This document shows positions 33,602-42,428 of a stretch of DNA of 64,000 bases, in pieces. Origin of the DNA: Paenibacillus contaminans (GTDB taxonomy: Bacteria; Bacillota; Bacilli; Paenibacillales; NBRC-103111); contig NZ_QMFB01000027.1 in the NCBI RefSeq assembly GCF_003285015.1, positions 1 through 64,000 of the forward strand, written 5' to 3'. The position numbers were made by a program, and so were the translations under genes. The notes under the pieces were generated by a model. It was not told the origin of the DNA. It saw nothing but the letters and a program-made list of their open reading frames with translations, and did no database searches. The first letter of the stretch is position 1. The number at the start of each line of letters is the position of its first letter.

Positions 33602-34210
33602 ATGATTTTGATAGACGAATCGAAGTCTCTGGAAGATTATTTGGCGGAAACGGAAGAAATTGATTTTAGTCACCCTTCCATTAAAGAAAAAGCGTCCGAG
33701 TTATTTTCCGCATCGTCTAATGAAGACGATTTTGTGAAAAAAACGTTTGAATTTGTTCGCGATGAAATCTCTCATTCATGGGATATCCAAAGCTCGCGGG
33801 TAACATGCAGGGCCTCGGAAGTACTTTATTTTAAAGAAGGCATTTGTTATGCAAAGTCTAATTTACTGTGCGCTCTATTAAGGAGCAAACGGATTCCGAC
33901 CGGTTTTTGTTATCAGCGGCTCACAATCGGCGCGACACCGGATACGGGGTACTGCATCCATGCTTTGAACGCCGTTTACCTGAGCTCCGTAGAACGCTGG
34001 GTTCGCCTGGATGCACGGGGAAATAAAGCCGGCGTAAATGCGGAATTCTCTTTAGGCGATGAAAAATTGGCATTTTCGATAAAGGAAGAATACGACGAAG
34101 TTGATTATCCGCAAATCTATACGCTGCCGAACCCAAAAACGACAAATGCATTAAAACAAAATAAGGATTGTATAGCTATGTATCTGCATGGCTTGCCAAG
34201 CAGTTTGTAG
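33602..34210 (+). CDS. Transglutaminase-like cysteine protein
   Basis: 202 residues with the transglutaminase-core triad: cysteine in EGICYAKSNLLCALLRS, histidine in GYCIHALNAVYL and aspartate in WVRLDARGNK. The N-terminal FVRDEISHSWD segment is also typical of this superfamily. These bacterial proteins act as peptidases or amidases on unknown substrates; a cytoplasmic location is likely as no signal peptide is present. AGGGAAGGTG precedes the ATG. It stands alone. Confidence 0.88.
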   Translation: MILIDESKSLEDYLAETEEIDFSHPSIKEKASELFSASSNEDDFVKKTFEFVRDEISHSWDIQSSRVTCRASEVLYFKEGICYAKSNLLCALLRSKRIPTGFCYQRLTIGATPDTGYCIHALNAVYLSSVERWVRLDARGNKAGVNAEFSLGDEKLAFSIKEEYDEVDYPQIYTLPNPKTTNALKQNKDCIAMYLHGLPSSL

Positions 34211-34234
34211 GTATCGCGTTTGCAAACCGCAGCC

Positions 34235-34312
34235 GCTGGGATACTGAGGAGTTGGCTCTGATCGCAACGGAAAGCAGAGCGTTTGGCCGATCGCGGGCGT
34301 CTCAGTCCCAGC
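34235..34312. other. Structured intergenic element (long stem with inner hairpin)
   Basis: GCTGGG (34235-34240) and ACTGAG (34243-34248) pair with CTCAGT-CCCAGC (34301-34312), a 12-bp stem with a 2-nt bulge. Inside is a GCTCTG/CAGAGC hairpin (34255-34280) and a GATCGC-rich stretch. It ends before the GGDEF promoter at 34393, so it is not in that mRNA. It could be a 3' end element of the transglutaminase-like gene or a small RNA. Confidence 0.4.
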
Positions 34313-34392
34313 CTTTCCCCTGGATCCTCCGCCCTATCCCCTCTATGAGCTGCCGCTATTATTCAGGATAGCATACACTTCATTCTTCTCCG

Positions 34393-34401
34393 TGTTATAA
34401 T
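34393..34401 (+). promoter_or_regulatory. Extended -10 promoter of the GGDEF gene
   Basis: TGT-TATAAT, 30 bp before the ATG at 34431. Confidence 0.55.
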
Positions 34402-34430
34402 GATGTGAAGTTTACCAAGAGGTGTCATTT

Positions 34431-36035
34431 ATGGGGCTGTCGATCTGGCTGGATCTCTATATGTTTTTCCTCCTGTTCGTTCTTTTTGCTTACCTGTTCG
34501 TTTCCGTTACCGTTACTAATTTGCATAAGTCTTATTTTTATTTCCATTTTCTCATGATGCTGTGGCCCCTTTTCCAGTTTGCAATCAAAATAACGGAAAA
34601 TCCCGCGATACAGCTGGTTTATGTCAAACTTGCATTTGTCGATTTGTCTTTGCTTGGAGCCGGATGGCTCGTTTTTACTTTCTTTTTGACCGGACATACG
34701 GCATTGCTTCGGAATAAAAAAGCGTTCCTGTTTTTCATCCCGGCTTTGCTGACGTCGGCAGGCGTATTTGTCAATTACCGCGGCATGTTCGTTCAACCGT
34801 TTGACGGCGCCTACATTAATCGGTATTACGGGCCCTTGTTTTGGATAGTGATCCCGGTGCTGCTCGGTTATCTGCTGGTGCCTCTGTTTATACTGGCAAA
34901 AACCTTCGCATCCGCCCAAGCTCCGCGCACGAAGCGGAAAATAAAGCTGGTGCTCATAGGCATTGTGGTCTTACTGGCTTCCGCTGTATTTGATATTTTC
35001 ATAAATGTCATTTACTTTTCATCGGCCATGATCGTTCCCGGTTTGACGTCGCTTGGCATCTTCGTGTCCGCCATCTTTTTTGTCATTGCGATTCGCCGGT
35101 ACAAAATGCTCGACATCGTTACGATTGCGCACCAAGATGTGATCGACACGATTGCCGACGGCATCCTGGTATTGGACGAGCACGAACGCGTTATGGAAAT
35201 CAACCGCTCGTTTCGGCCCTATCTCGATCTGCGCTTGGGAGAACGGTTTGTGATCGAGTCCTTTCTCAAATTTTCATGCGGCGAACCGCAAAGAGAGCAG
35301 TTTCTGCAAACATACCGGGAAGAGCCGCTGCGTACAGCCCGTATTGACATTATTGCCGAAGAGGCCGATAGACGGTATATCAGCCTGCAAACGGCCCCGA
35401 TCATTCTAAACAAGGTCAGGGTAGGACGCATCGTAACGCTGCAGGACATAACCGAAGTAAGACGGCTTGTGAATGACCTGGAGCGCTTGGCCGTCACCGA
35501 TAGCCTGACAGGCTGCTATAACCGCCATTATTTGACCCAGCATTTGGAAAGCGACATCATGCTGCATGTAAGGGGCCATCGCCCGTTCGCCATTTTGCTG
35601 CTGGATATCGATTTTTTCAAGCGGATCAATGACCAATTCGGCCATCTGGCAGGAGATGAAGTGATCGTCTGGACGGTGGATACGATACGGCGAACCATCC
35701 GGCAAACCGATAGTATCGCGAGGTTCGGCGGGGAAGAGTTTATGATTTATTTGCCGGATACCGCTCCAACGGAAGCGGCTATTCTGGCCGAACGAATAAA
35801 GGCCTCTATAGAAACGGGTCAAGCTGCGGTCGAAAACGGGGCTTATCGGTTGTCGATTACCGTGAGCATAGGCTTGCTTTCCGTCGATACGTTCGAAGGA
35901 GGGCTGCAAAGCAACCCAAACGGGTACATTACGCAGCTGTTTACCTTAGTGGACGAAGCCTTGTATCAGGCGAAAAAGAACGGCCGCAACCAGGTCGTCG
36001 GTTCGGCCGCCTTCGCAAAACGATCGATCTCTTGA
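34431..36035 (+). CDS. Membrane-bound GGDEF diguanylate cyclase
   Basis: 534 residues. The N-terminal 230 residues form seven membrane helices of the 7TM-histidine-kinase sensor type; a PAS-like domain follows (about 235-340, IADGILVLDEHERVMEINRSF); the C-terminal 170 residues are GGDEF with the active site motif FGGEEF and the substrate region DIDFFKRINDQFGHLAGDE. It should make cyclic di-GMP in response to a membrane or intracellular signal. No RxxD inhibitory site is obvious. AAGAGGTG precedes the ATG; an in-frame GTG lies three codons earlier. A terminator follows at 36124. Confidence 0.93.
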   Translation: MGLSIWLDLYMFFLLFVLFAYLFVSVTVTNLHKSYFYFHFLMMLWPLFQFAIKITENPAIQLVYVKLAFVDLSLLGAGWLVFTFFLTGHTALLRNKKAFLFFIPALLTSAGVFVNYRGMFVQPFDGAYINRYYGPLFWIVIPVLLGYLLVPLFILAKTFASAQAPRTKRKIKLVLIGIVVLLASAVFDIFINVIYFSSAMIVPGLTSLGIFVSAIFFVIAIRRYKMLDIVTIAHQDVIDTIADGILVLDEHERVMEINRSFRPYLDLRLGERFVIESFLKFSCGEPQREQFLQTYREEPLRTARIDIIAEEADRRYISLQTAPIILNKVRVGRIVTLQDITEVRRLVNDLERLAVTDSLTGCYNRHYLTQHLESDIMLHVRGHRPFAILLLDIDFFKRINDQFGHLAGDEVIVWTVDTIRRTIRQTDSIARFGGEEFMIYLPDTAPTEAAILAERIKASIETGQAAVENGAYRLSITVSIGLLSVDTFEGGLQSNPNGYITQLFTLVDEALYQAKKNGRNQVVGSAAFAKRSIS

Positions 36036-36123
36036 GCAGGATCGATGCTTCATCGCTATTCGTCGGTTTTACAAATCCGTAATTGGCCGCCGGCACTCCC
36101 CGGACAACGGCCGTTTCCAATAC

Positions 36124-36145
36124 AGGGCTGCCGTATGGCGGCCCT
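36124..36145 (+). terminator. Hairpin after the GGDEF gene
   Basis: AGGGC-GCC pairs with GGC-GCCCT with one internal mismatch and a 4-nt loop, followed by TCG. It lies between two convergent genes. Confidence 0.55.
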
Positions 36146-36175
36146 TCGCTTCGTTATCGGGCGTTTTTCGTCCGT

Positions 36176-36736
36176 TTACACCAATGATTTGGGACTATAA
36201 AGCCTTTGGGCGCGAACATAGTCTATTGGTACATTCACAGGTATATCCAGGAAATATTCCAGCTGCCACGACTGAGTCTTTTGAGCCTGGCGGCTCGCAG
36301 GCTTGTCCCAAGGCGGGTAAACGCGTATTGCTCTTTTACCGCCTTTCCCTTTACTGGATACTATATCCTGCTCGCATAAAACTGCTTTTGGAAATATAAA
36401 TTGGCCGAAATCGCTGCCATTGCGTGTACTGATAACGAAGAAATCGGCCGGATCCGACACGTCATAAGGCTGGATCGGTCCATCCCCCACTCTCTCCCAT
36501 AACGTCACAAATTGCCCGATCTTTGTCGGCGTGATTTTTGCAACACGAAACCTAATGGCGAGAGCGTTCAAGTTAAACACATACGCCCCATATTCCGCAT
36601 TTTGCGCTTCCGGGAGCGGTCGGGAGCAATCAAACCTGCACGGGTTATAAACAAGATCCTTGGCGGCAATTAAGTCGCTATGTATGGGATCGTAGGAACG
36701 CCAGTCTTGATGACTCGGGCTTATTTGATCATCCAT
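36176..36736 (-). CDS. MepB-family protein
   Basis: 186 residues matching the MepB family: ITPTKIGQFVTLWERV, IQPYDVSDPADFFVI, GQFIFPKAVL, GKRAIRVYPPWDKP and TQSWQLEYF are all characteristic. MepB lies in the mepRAB drug-resistance operon of Staphylococcus aureus, but its own activity is unknown. Here neither MepR nor MepA is next to it; the MFS exporter gene 270 bp upstream is on the same strand but apparently separate. Confidence 0.88.
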   Translation of the reverse strand: MDDQISPSHQDWRSYDPIHSDLIAAKDLVYNPCRFDCSRPLPEAQNAEYGAYVFNLNALAIRFRVAKITPTKIGQFVTLWERVGDGPIQPYDVSDPADFFVISTRNGSDFGQFIFPKAVLCEQDIVSSKGKGGKRAIRVYPPWDKPASRQAQKTQSWQLEYFLDIPVNVPIDYVRAQRLYSPKSLV

Positions 36737-37002
36737 CTATTCCAATCCCCCGCGTAGTTCCATGATGAAATCCATTGCTAGTCCTAATGTTCACTATCTT
36801 AATGCAATCATAACCGGTTCACAAGTTCCGTTCAGCTAAAATGGGAACGACGAACAGGCTGCCGATGGCAGCCCGTTCAACAGCGGTTTAACAGTATCGA
36901 TCGGTTTATTGTGTTTCAGCTATCTGCATGCTTTCACCATGCTGATCAGTCCCCTCAAGACACGGTCAACCGCTTATGGAGGGAGTTGCACTCATCTGAT
37001 CG

Positions 37003-38253
37003 CTAACTGCCCACCGCACTTTTCGGTTCTGCTTGAATACCGCTTTTCAATTTAAACAGCGGAACCAGAACCGCTGCACCCACAAGGAAGAATAAACCTG
37101 CGATTACGTACAACGGAACGAGCGAAATCGCGTTTTTGATGGCGCCGGACAGCATCATCGTAACAACCATCGAGCCCATGAACAACGGATTCAGAATGCC
37201 GTTTACCCGGCCGATGAACGACTCCTTCGTATTTTGCAAAATCATCGTATTGATCCCGATCTGAATGCACGGCAGGACAAAACCGCTTACGAACTGGAGA
37301 CCTAGCGTGAACCAGTAATTCGACGAGAACCCCATACCCATCATCGTCAAGCTGTCGACTACCATGCCGAAAGCCAGAAGCTTCTGCGGCGATACTTTGC
37401 TTGATAGACTCATCGCCAGCACGCCGCCGATAATCATCGCTATACCGTTGACCAATAGGAACCACTGCAAATAATCCTCCGGCTTCCCAAGCCGCTCCGT
37501 AATGAGGAAGATGCCCATCGGCTGAATAAGACCGAGGCCAAGCCCTGCAGCTATGAAGCCGCCGCCAAGCTTACGGAGTATCGTGCTGGACCATACGTAG
37601 CGGAACCCCGCCTTAATGTCCTCCAATACCTGCGACTTTTGTTTCTCCTCTGCTTCTTGACGATCACGCGGCAGGAAAGCCAGCGAAGCAGCCGACAATA
37701 GAAAAGCGACGCCCATGACGCCGATTGCCGTCTCGATGCCGTAGCTCTGATACACGAACGTGCCGACAACCGGTCCGAAAATCATAAATACCGCGAACAA
37801 CGTTTGATAAACCGACATGCCCTTCTGCACCAAATGCTCGGGCACATGCAGCTTGAACAGCTTCATGCCGGCGGGCTGTGAAAATTGAGATAAGATGGCC
37901 GAAGCTAACGTCGCGAAAAATACCGCTTTCCACGTACCGTTCGCCATTGCAAAAAGCACTACGAGGATGGAAACCGCACTTAATAAATCACACCACACCA
38001 TCGTCTTTTTCGGCCGCCAGCGGTCTGCGAACGTCCCTCCGATAAACGAAAAGATGAAGATCGGCGCGAACTCCGCGACGGAGATGAGCGAAACGGCGAA
38101 CGCGTCGTTATTCGTCATTTCTTTGACGTAGAACAGGATGGCGATATTTCGCACCCAAATGCCGATTTGCAAAAACAACGTGGACATCAAAATCGCTTGC
38201 ACGAACCGGTTGCTTAGCAGCGAAGATGCCGAAGCAGATTGATTGGCCGTCAT
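37003..38253 (-). CDS. MFS transporter, EntS/macrolide-efflux type
   Basis: 416 residues with twelve predicted membrane helices and the MFS loop GGTFADRWRPKKTM between helices 2 and 3. It resembles the MFS_3 group (EntS siderophore exporter, MefA). Substrate unknown. Start at the ATG at 38253, with GGGTGAG upstream; a GTG three codons earlier is possible. It stands alone; nothing in the flanks names a substrate. Confidence 0.9.
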   Translation of the reverse strand: MTANQSASASSLLSNRFVQAILMSTLFLQIGIWVRNIAILFYVKEMTNNDAFAVSLISVAEFAPIFIFSFIGGTFADRWRPKKTMVWCDLLSAVSILVVLFAMANGTWKAVFFATLASAILSQFSQPAGMKLFKLHVPEHLVQKGMSVYQTLFAVFMIFGPVVGTFVYQSYGIETAIGVMGVAFLLSAASLAFLPRDRQEAEEKQKSQVLEDIKAGFRYVWSSTILRKLGGGFIAAGLGLGLIQPMGIFLITERLGKPEDYLQWFLLVNGIAMIIGGVLAMSLSSKVSPQKLLAFGMVVDSLTMMGMGFSSNYWFTLGLQFVSGFVLPCIQIGINTMILQNTKESFIGRVNGILNPLFMGSMVVTMMLSGAIKNAISLVPLYVIAGLFFLVGAAVLVPLFKLKSGIQAEPKSAVGS

Positions 38254-38561
38254 GAATCTCACCCGTTCCCTTTCCTTTTCCGATTTTCCTGTGTATACTT
38301 CATAAATTTTACCGGATGCGCCAATTTCCTAAAACGTTCACCGGAATGAAAGTTAGCTCCGTCCCGAGACTGATAAAACATTCATTTTTGCGGCAGCAAA
38401 AAGGCTGCCTTCTGAGATGACCGGCAGCCACAGTATGTTATTGAACGCTTCTAATTTGCCCGTTAAATGCTTTTTCGTATGGGGAAAGGAAGAGCAATGG
38501 GATTTCAACCGCTGTTGAAATCATATTTCGTTCATTTGTTTTTTCCTTTTCCAAACCCGTG

Positions 38562-38754
38562 TGCTGCAGTCCGATTTTGCCAAATTGGAATCGAGTTCTT
38601 ATTCATTTTCTCGCTTGCAGTCCGAAAATGCCCACTTGCAGCGGCTTTTTGGCTCCTCGCACCGGTGAATCCAATCTCCAAGCAGGCAAATTCGGATTAC
38701 AGCAAAAAGAAGCCTCGATTCCTTACTCCAAGTCGGCAATTTCGTACTACAACG
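38562..38754. repeat. Four copies of a 28-bp motif in inverted arrangement
   Basis: Plus-strand copies at 38562-38589 and 38612-38641, minus-strand copies at 38677-38704 and 38727-38754. Consensus: TGTAGTCCGAAWTTGCC then nACTTGGA. The outer pair and the inner pair can fold on each other into a large cruciform. The surrounding 38254-38859 has no credible gene; the long open frame on the plus strand over it lacks a coding character. Confidence 0.65.
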
Positions 38755-38859
38755 TACAAAGGGGCTCCATACCAGCTGGTTTCTCGAAGTATTCCGACAT
38801 TCAGCAGCTCCCCCTTTTTTTTCAGACACTCAAACAAACCGATTAACTCTTCAAAAGAA

Positions 38860-38897
38860 AAACCGAGATCAGCGAAAAACCGGCCTCGGTTTTTTAG
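38860..38897 (-). terminator. Terminator after the GH39 gene
   Basis: AAACCGAG pairs with CTCGGTTT over a 17-nt loop, with a T-run on both strands. It lies 50 bp beyond the GH39 stop. Confidence 0.75.
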
Positions 38898-38945
38898 TTG
38901 TAACGATCACAGTCTCAATGTTGATCGAGATAACCTTTTGTTTCG

Positions 38946-40454
38946 TTATCCGATCCGAATCAAAACGACGCCGTATCCCGGTATCTCCACATCCAGCATT
39001 CCTGCGCCGTTGTTGTCAAAGCTCACGGCCACAGACTCCGACGTTTGCAGCTCATGGTCGGAATCGACTCTGGAGAGCGTGCACGGCGGCGTAGAACCCG
39101 CTGCAACTCCGTCTAGAATGACCTTGCACGACGCGAGCTCCCCTTTGGGATTGCTAATGAGCACAGCCAGTTGCCCGCTATCGTCCGTACCTGCGCATGC
39201 ATAGACGCCTTGAGCCGCGACCGCATCTGCTCCGTTTGCGTATGCACCGCCCTCGTCCGCCACCGCACCGGTTTCGGCTGTGAATGCACCGGCCTCGTTC
39301 ACCACCGCATCTGCTCCGGCTGTGTGTGCGTCGGCTTTAACCGACGCCGTGTCGCCCACGATAAACGTACCAATCCCGCCTCCGACCGTAACCGCCACCC
39401 GATGCGGGTGCTTCACCAGCTCGTTAAAAGCGGCGAAGGCGTAGAACGTTTTCTGCGGGACGCCGTAATAATCGAATAAGCCACAGAACAATGCGCTTGG
39501 CTGGCCGTCGTAGTAATTGGCCGCGTCTACCCGGGCGTCCTGCAGGGCGATGAGTCCGGCTGCGCAGAAGGAGGCTCCTTCGACTCCTTTCGCCTTTTCG
39601 AACATATCGCGTCTCGCCTTGCCGCTATCCTTGGACCACAGCTTCTTTTTCCAGTCGCTCAAGTCGGCGTAATTCCACTCGTTCAAGTGAACTTCCACGT
39701 CTCCGTAACCATATTCGACAAGCCGCCCGTGCATCAACGCCGCATTGGCCGTCAATACTTCCACCTCGACCGTATACGTATGCCAAGAGAAGAAATCGAG
39801 CGGCAGCTCATGCTTGCGGCAGTAGGCGAGAAATCCCGGCAAAAATTCGCTCTCCAGCTGACTTACCGCAAAGCCGCCTATCTTCAGCTCCGGAAACCTC
39901 GCCTTGATCGCCGTCGCCGCAGCGCGGTACAGCTCGTAGTACTGCTCGGCCGTGCCCGACCACATCACGCCGGCATCCCCGTTGTCCGGCTCGTTCCATA
40001 TTTCCCAGTATTCGATGTTGTAATGAAAGCCGTCGGCCCAGCCCTCGTTGTAGTGACGGACGATACCGAGGCAAATGCGCGCCCATTTATCGTAATCTTG
40101 CGGAGGATGAACATAGTACTTGATCTGCGTATGCTCGATGCTCTGGCCTAACCGGTATACGATCTTCGCCCCCGTATCCAGCACGGAGCGGATATACGTA
40201 TCCGTACGGGAGAAGTCGTAGCTCGCCGGATCCTCGGGATCGCGCGAGAAGTCCGGGAACACGGCGCTAATATCGACCTCGCGCGGGTATGGCCAATTCG
40301 GGTCATGCAGGCGTACGAGCGGAATGCCCGCCTCCTCGTAATGATGGGAAACGTCGATCAGTTCGCCGTAGCAAACGGGACCGTTGTTGACTCCATGCAG
40401 CGCCTTAATCGTACCGCACCTTTGATTCAAATTAATTTTGATCTCCTGCAGCAT
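38946..40454 (-). CDS. GH39 family glycoside hydrolase (beta-xylosidase-like)
   Basis: A 502-residue cytoplasmic enzyme. The TIM barrel has the likely acid/base E155 in EYWEIWNEPD and the likely nucleophile E259 in VEVHLNEWN, as in XynB-type beta-xylosidases and alpha-L-iduronidases. The C-terminal beta-sandwich is interrupted by an alanine/glycine/aspartate-rich repetitive stretch (about residues 365-412, with GADAVVNEAGAFTAETGAV), absent from typical family members. AGGAGG lies 8 nt upstream of the ATG. It is downstream of the two-component pair and on the same strand, 115 bp away, so probably in its regulon. Confidence 0.88.
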   Translation of the reverse strand: MLQEIKINLNQRCGTIKALHGVNNGPVCYGELIDVSHHYEEAGIPLVRLHDPNWPYPREVDISAVFPDFSRDPEDPASYDFSRTDTYIRSVLDTGAKIVYRLGQSIEHTQIKYYVHPPQDYDKWARICLGIVRHYNEGWADGFHYNIEYWEIWNEPDNGDAGVMWSGTAEQYYELYRAAATAIKARFPELKIGGFAVSQLESEFLPGFLAYCRKHELPLDFFSWHTYTVEVEVLTANAALMHGRLVEYGYGDVEVHLNEWNYADLSDWKKKLWSKDSGKARRDMFEKAKGVEGASFCAAGLIALQDARVDAANYYDGQPSALFCGLFDYYGVPQKTFYAFAAFNELVKHPHRVAVTVGGGIGTFIVGDTASVKADAHTAGADAVVNEAGAFTAETGAVADEGGAYANGADAVAAQGVYACAGTDDSGQLAVLISNPKGELASCKVILDGVAAGSTPPCTLSRVDSDHELQTSESVAVSFDNNGAGMLDVEIPGYGVVLIRIG

Positions 40455-40568
40455 GCAGCTCTCCTCCTATGTAACTGACTCCTTGCGATCGTCCGCGGCC
40501 TTATCCCCATCGTAAAAGATGCGGGTATCGGAGTCCATATTACATCCTTAAGCGCACATGTCGTTCTG

Positions 40569-42428
40569 TTAGCCTTCCCCCGCGGTACGGTACTCCTGCG
40601 GCGTGATCCCGTAGTATTTCTTGAATACTTTAATAAAATAGGATGTCGTCAAATATCCGACGTTAGCCGCGATTTCGAATATTTTCAGCTCGCTGCCCTT
40701 CAGCAGCTGCACCGCCCGTTCCATCCGGATGCGCAGCAGGTAATCGCTCAGCATCTCTCCGGTTTCCAGCTTGAACACTTTCGACAGATGCACAGGATGC
40801 CACCCGACGTGATCCGCCAGCGTCTGCAGCGACACGTCCTCGCTTAGCCGGCTGAGGATGTAATCCTTGACGATATGGACCACTGCCGACCGGGAGCTGC
40901 TCATTTCTTTACTGGCCGTCTGGTACAGCGCGTCGCAAACGGCCGTCGCCCATTCCCGCAGACGTTGAACCGAGAGCGAGTCTTCCGGCAAGTAGAGCTT
41001 TACGTCCTTCAACAGCTCGGCGATCGATCTTCCGTTCGAGTGAGCATAATGATATAACGCGGCGGAGACGGCGTGATACACCTCGACGGCGTATTCGTGC
41101 GTCGCCTGCCCGCGGCCGCCGAGCCGCTCCAGCTCCGTGAAGACGCCGTCCAGCTTAAGCCGGATTTCCTCCCAATATCCCGCCTCGAACAGATGCAGCA
41201 GCGACGGCGACTTGTGCAAGGCGGACAGCGCATCGATGCTGCCCCGCTCCGGCACGCTGCGGGCCGTCATGAAAAAGCCTTGGTTGCTGCCGATCTGCGT
41301 CCGGATAAGCGCCAGCACTTCCGCATGAAGCTTCGGCAGGCCGGCCGGGAATTCCCTTTGCCCGCCGACGACGACCGAGACGTTCCCTTTCAGAAACGTG
41401 GCGACGTTCTCCTGCAGCAGACACGCCCCGCGCTCCAGCCGATCCAGCAGCTCGGCGTGACCGTTCTGCGTTCCTCCTTCCGTCCTCCAAACCCGCTCCG
41501 CCTGACCGTTCTGCGCTTCTCCTCCTGCCCTCCAGACCCGCTCCGCCTGACCGTTCTGCGCTCCTCCTCCTCCTGCCCTCCATCCCCTATCCGCCTGCTC
41601 GATCTGCTCGGCCTTCCCTGCCTGCACGATCTGCTCAGTCTTCTCTATCCGCCCTATCTGCTCGTCCCTTCCTATGTCCGTCATCTCTTGCCTAGCGCCT
41701 TCCGCCGCCCGCGGGGCCACCGCTACAACCAAATAATCATGCGCATCGCGGCACGACCACAGATGAAAGTCATGCGCCATAATTTCCCGCGCCATATTGA
41801 TGACGGCATATTCGATCAGCCACCGGTCTTTGTAGTCTTCGGAGGCGAACTCGCCTTCCAAACGAATCAGCATTAGCGCAACGGTATCGTTCGAACCGAA
41901 CGGCAGGCGCAGCACGCGCAGCTTATCCTCGAGCTGCTTGGCTCCGAATTTGCGGCCGTCCAGCAAGTCGCGAAGAAGATCGGCCTGCAAAGCCGGCAGC
42001 TGCTCGTTCAACGTCGAGACGGCCCGTTGATAGGAGCTGATCTGCTCCCACTTGTCGTTCAGCTTGCCGATAATGCTGCGAATCGCCGCGATAATCGTTT
42101 CGTCGCTGACCGGCTTCAGCAAATAGTCGGCGACCTGGTGCCGGATCGCCTCCTTGGCATAGGAGAAATCCTCATAACCGGTGAGCAGCACGCATTCCGT
42201 ATTGCTCGACAGGCCGCGAATGCGCTCGATCAGTTGAATACCGTCCATGCCCGGCATCCGGATATCGGTCAAGACGATATCGACGTGATGCTGCTCGATG
42301 ATCTGCAGCGCCTCTCTGGCGGAATATGCGCCGAACACCTCCCCGATGCCCAGCTCGCTCCATGGAAGCGTGCCGGTCAGGCTGTCCACCACGAAATGTT
42401 CGTCGTCCACAATCATGACTTTATACAT
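40569..42428 (-). CDS. YesN-type response regulator with AraC DNA-binding domain
   Basis: 619 residues. An N-terminal receiver has phospho-acceptor D55 in VDIVLTDIRMPG; the C-terminal 100 residues are a double AraC helix-turn-helix (LADHVGWHPVHLSKVFKLE and FEIAANVGYLTTSYFIKVFK). Between about residues 240 and 325 lies a repetitive insertion with three copies of a 15-16-residue unit (AQNGQAERVWRAGG). The gene overlaps the sensor kinase gene by 8 nt. Phosphorylated by that kinase, it should activate the lipoprotein and permease genes and perhaps the GH39 gene. Confidence 0.92.
   Translation of the reverse strand: MYKVMIVDDEHFVVDSLTGTLPWSELGIGEVFGAYSAREALQIIEQHHVDIVLTDIRMPGMDGIQLIERIRGLSSNTECVLLTGYEDFSYAKEAIRHQVADYLLKPVSDETIIAAIRSIIGKLNDKWEQISSYQRAVSTLNEQLPALQADLLRDLLDGRKFGAKQLEDKLRVLRLPFGSNDTVALMLIRLEGEFASEDYKDRWLIEYAVINMAREIMAHDFHLWSCRDAHDYLVVAVAPRAAEGARQEMTDIGRDEQIGRIEKTEQIVQAGKAEQIEQADRGWRAGGGGAQNGQAERVWRAGGEAQNGQAERVWRTEGGTQNGHAELLDRLERGACLLQENVATFLKGNVSVVVGGQREFPAGLPKLHAEVLALIRTQIGSNQGFFMTARSVPERGSIDALSALHKSPSLLHLFEAGYWEEIRLKLDGVFTELERLGGRGQATHEYAVEVYHAVSAALYHYAHSNGRSIAELLKDVKLYLPEDSLSVQRLREWATAVCDALYQTASKEMSSSRSAVVHIVKDYILSRLSEDVSLQTLADHVGWHPVHLSKVFKLETGEMLSDYLLRIRMERAVQLLKGSELKIFEIAANVGYLTTSYFIKVFKKYYGITPQEYRTAGEG
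41456..41593. repeat. In-frame 45/45/48-bp tandem repeats inside the response regulator gene
   Basis: Units 41456-41500, 41501-41545 and 41546-41593, each beginning with a CCTGACCGTTCTGCG-like stretch. All lengths are multiples of three, so the frame is kept. The high similarity at DNA level indicates recent expansion by slippage. Confidence 0.85.

Noticed and set aside
34201..34430. c-di-GMP riboswitch ahead of the GGDEF gene
   Set aside because: The structure lacks the conserved bases of both classes that I know, and the gene's extended -10 lies downstream of it.
38467..39204. 245-codon open frame on the plus strand
   Set aside because: It runs across the inverted 28-bp repeats and into the GH39 gene antisense, with no domain and no conserved composition.
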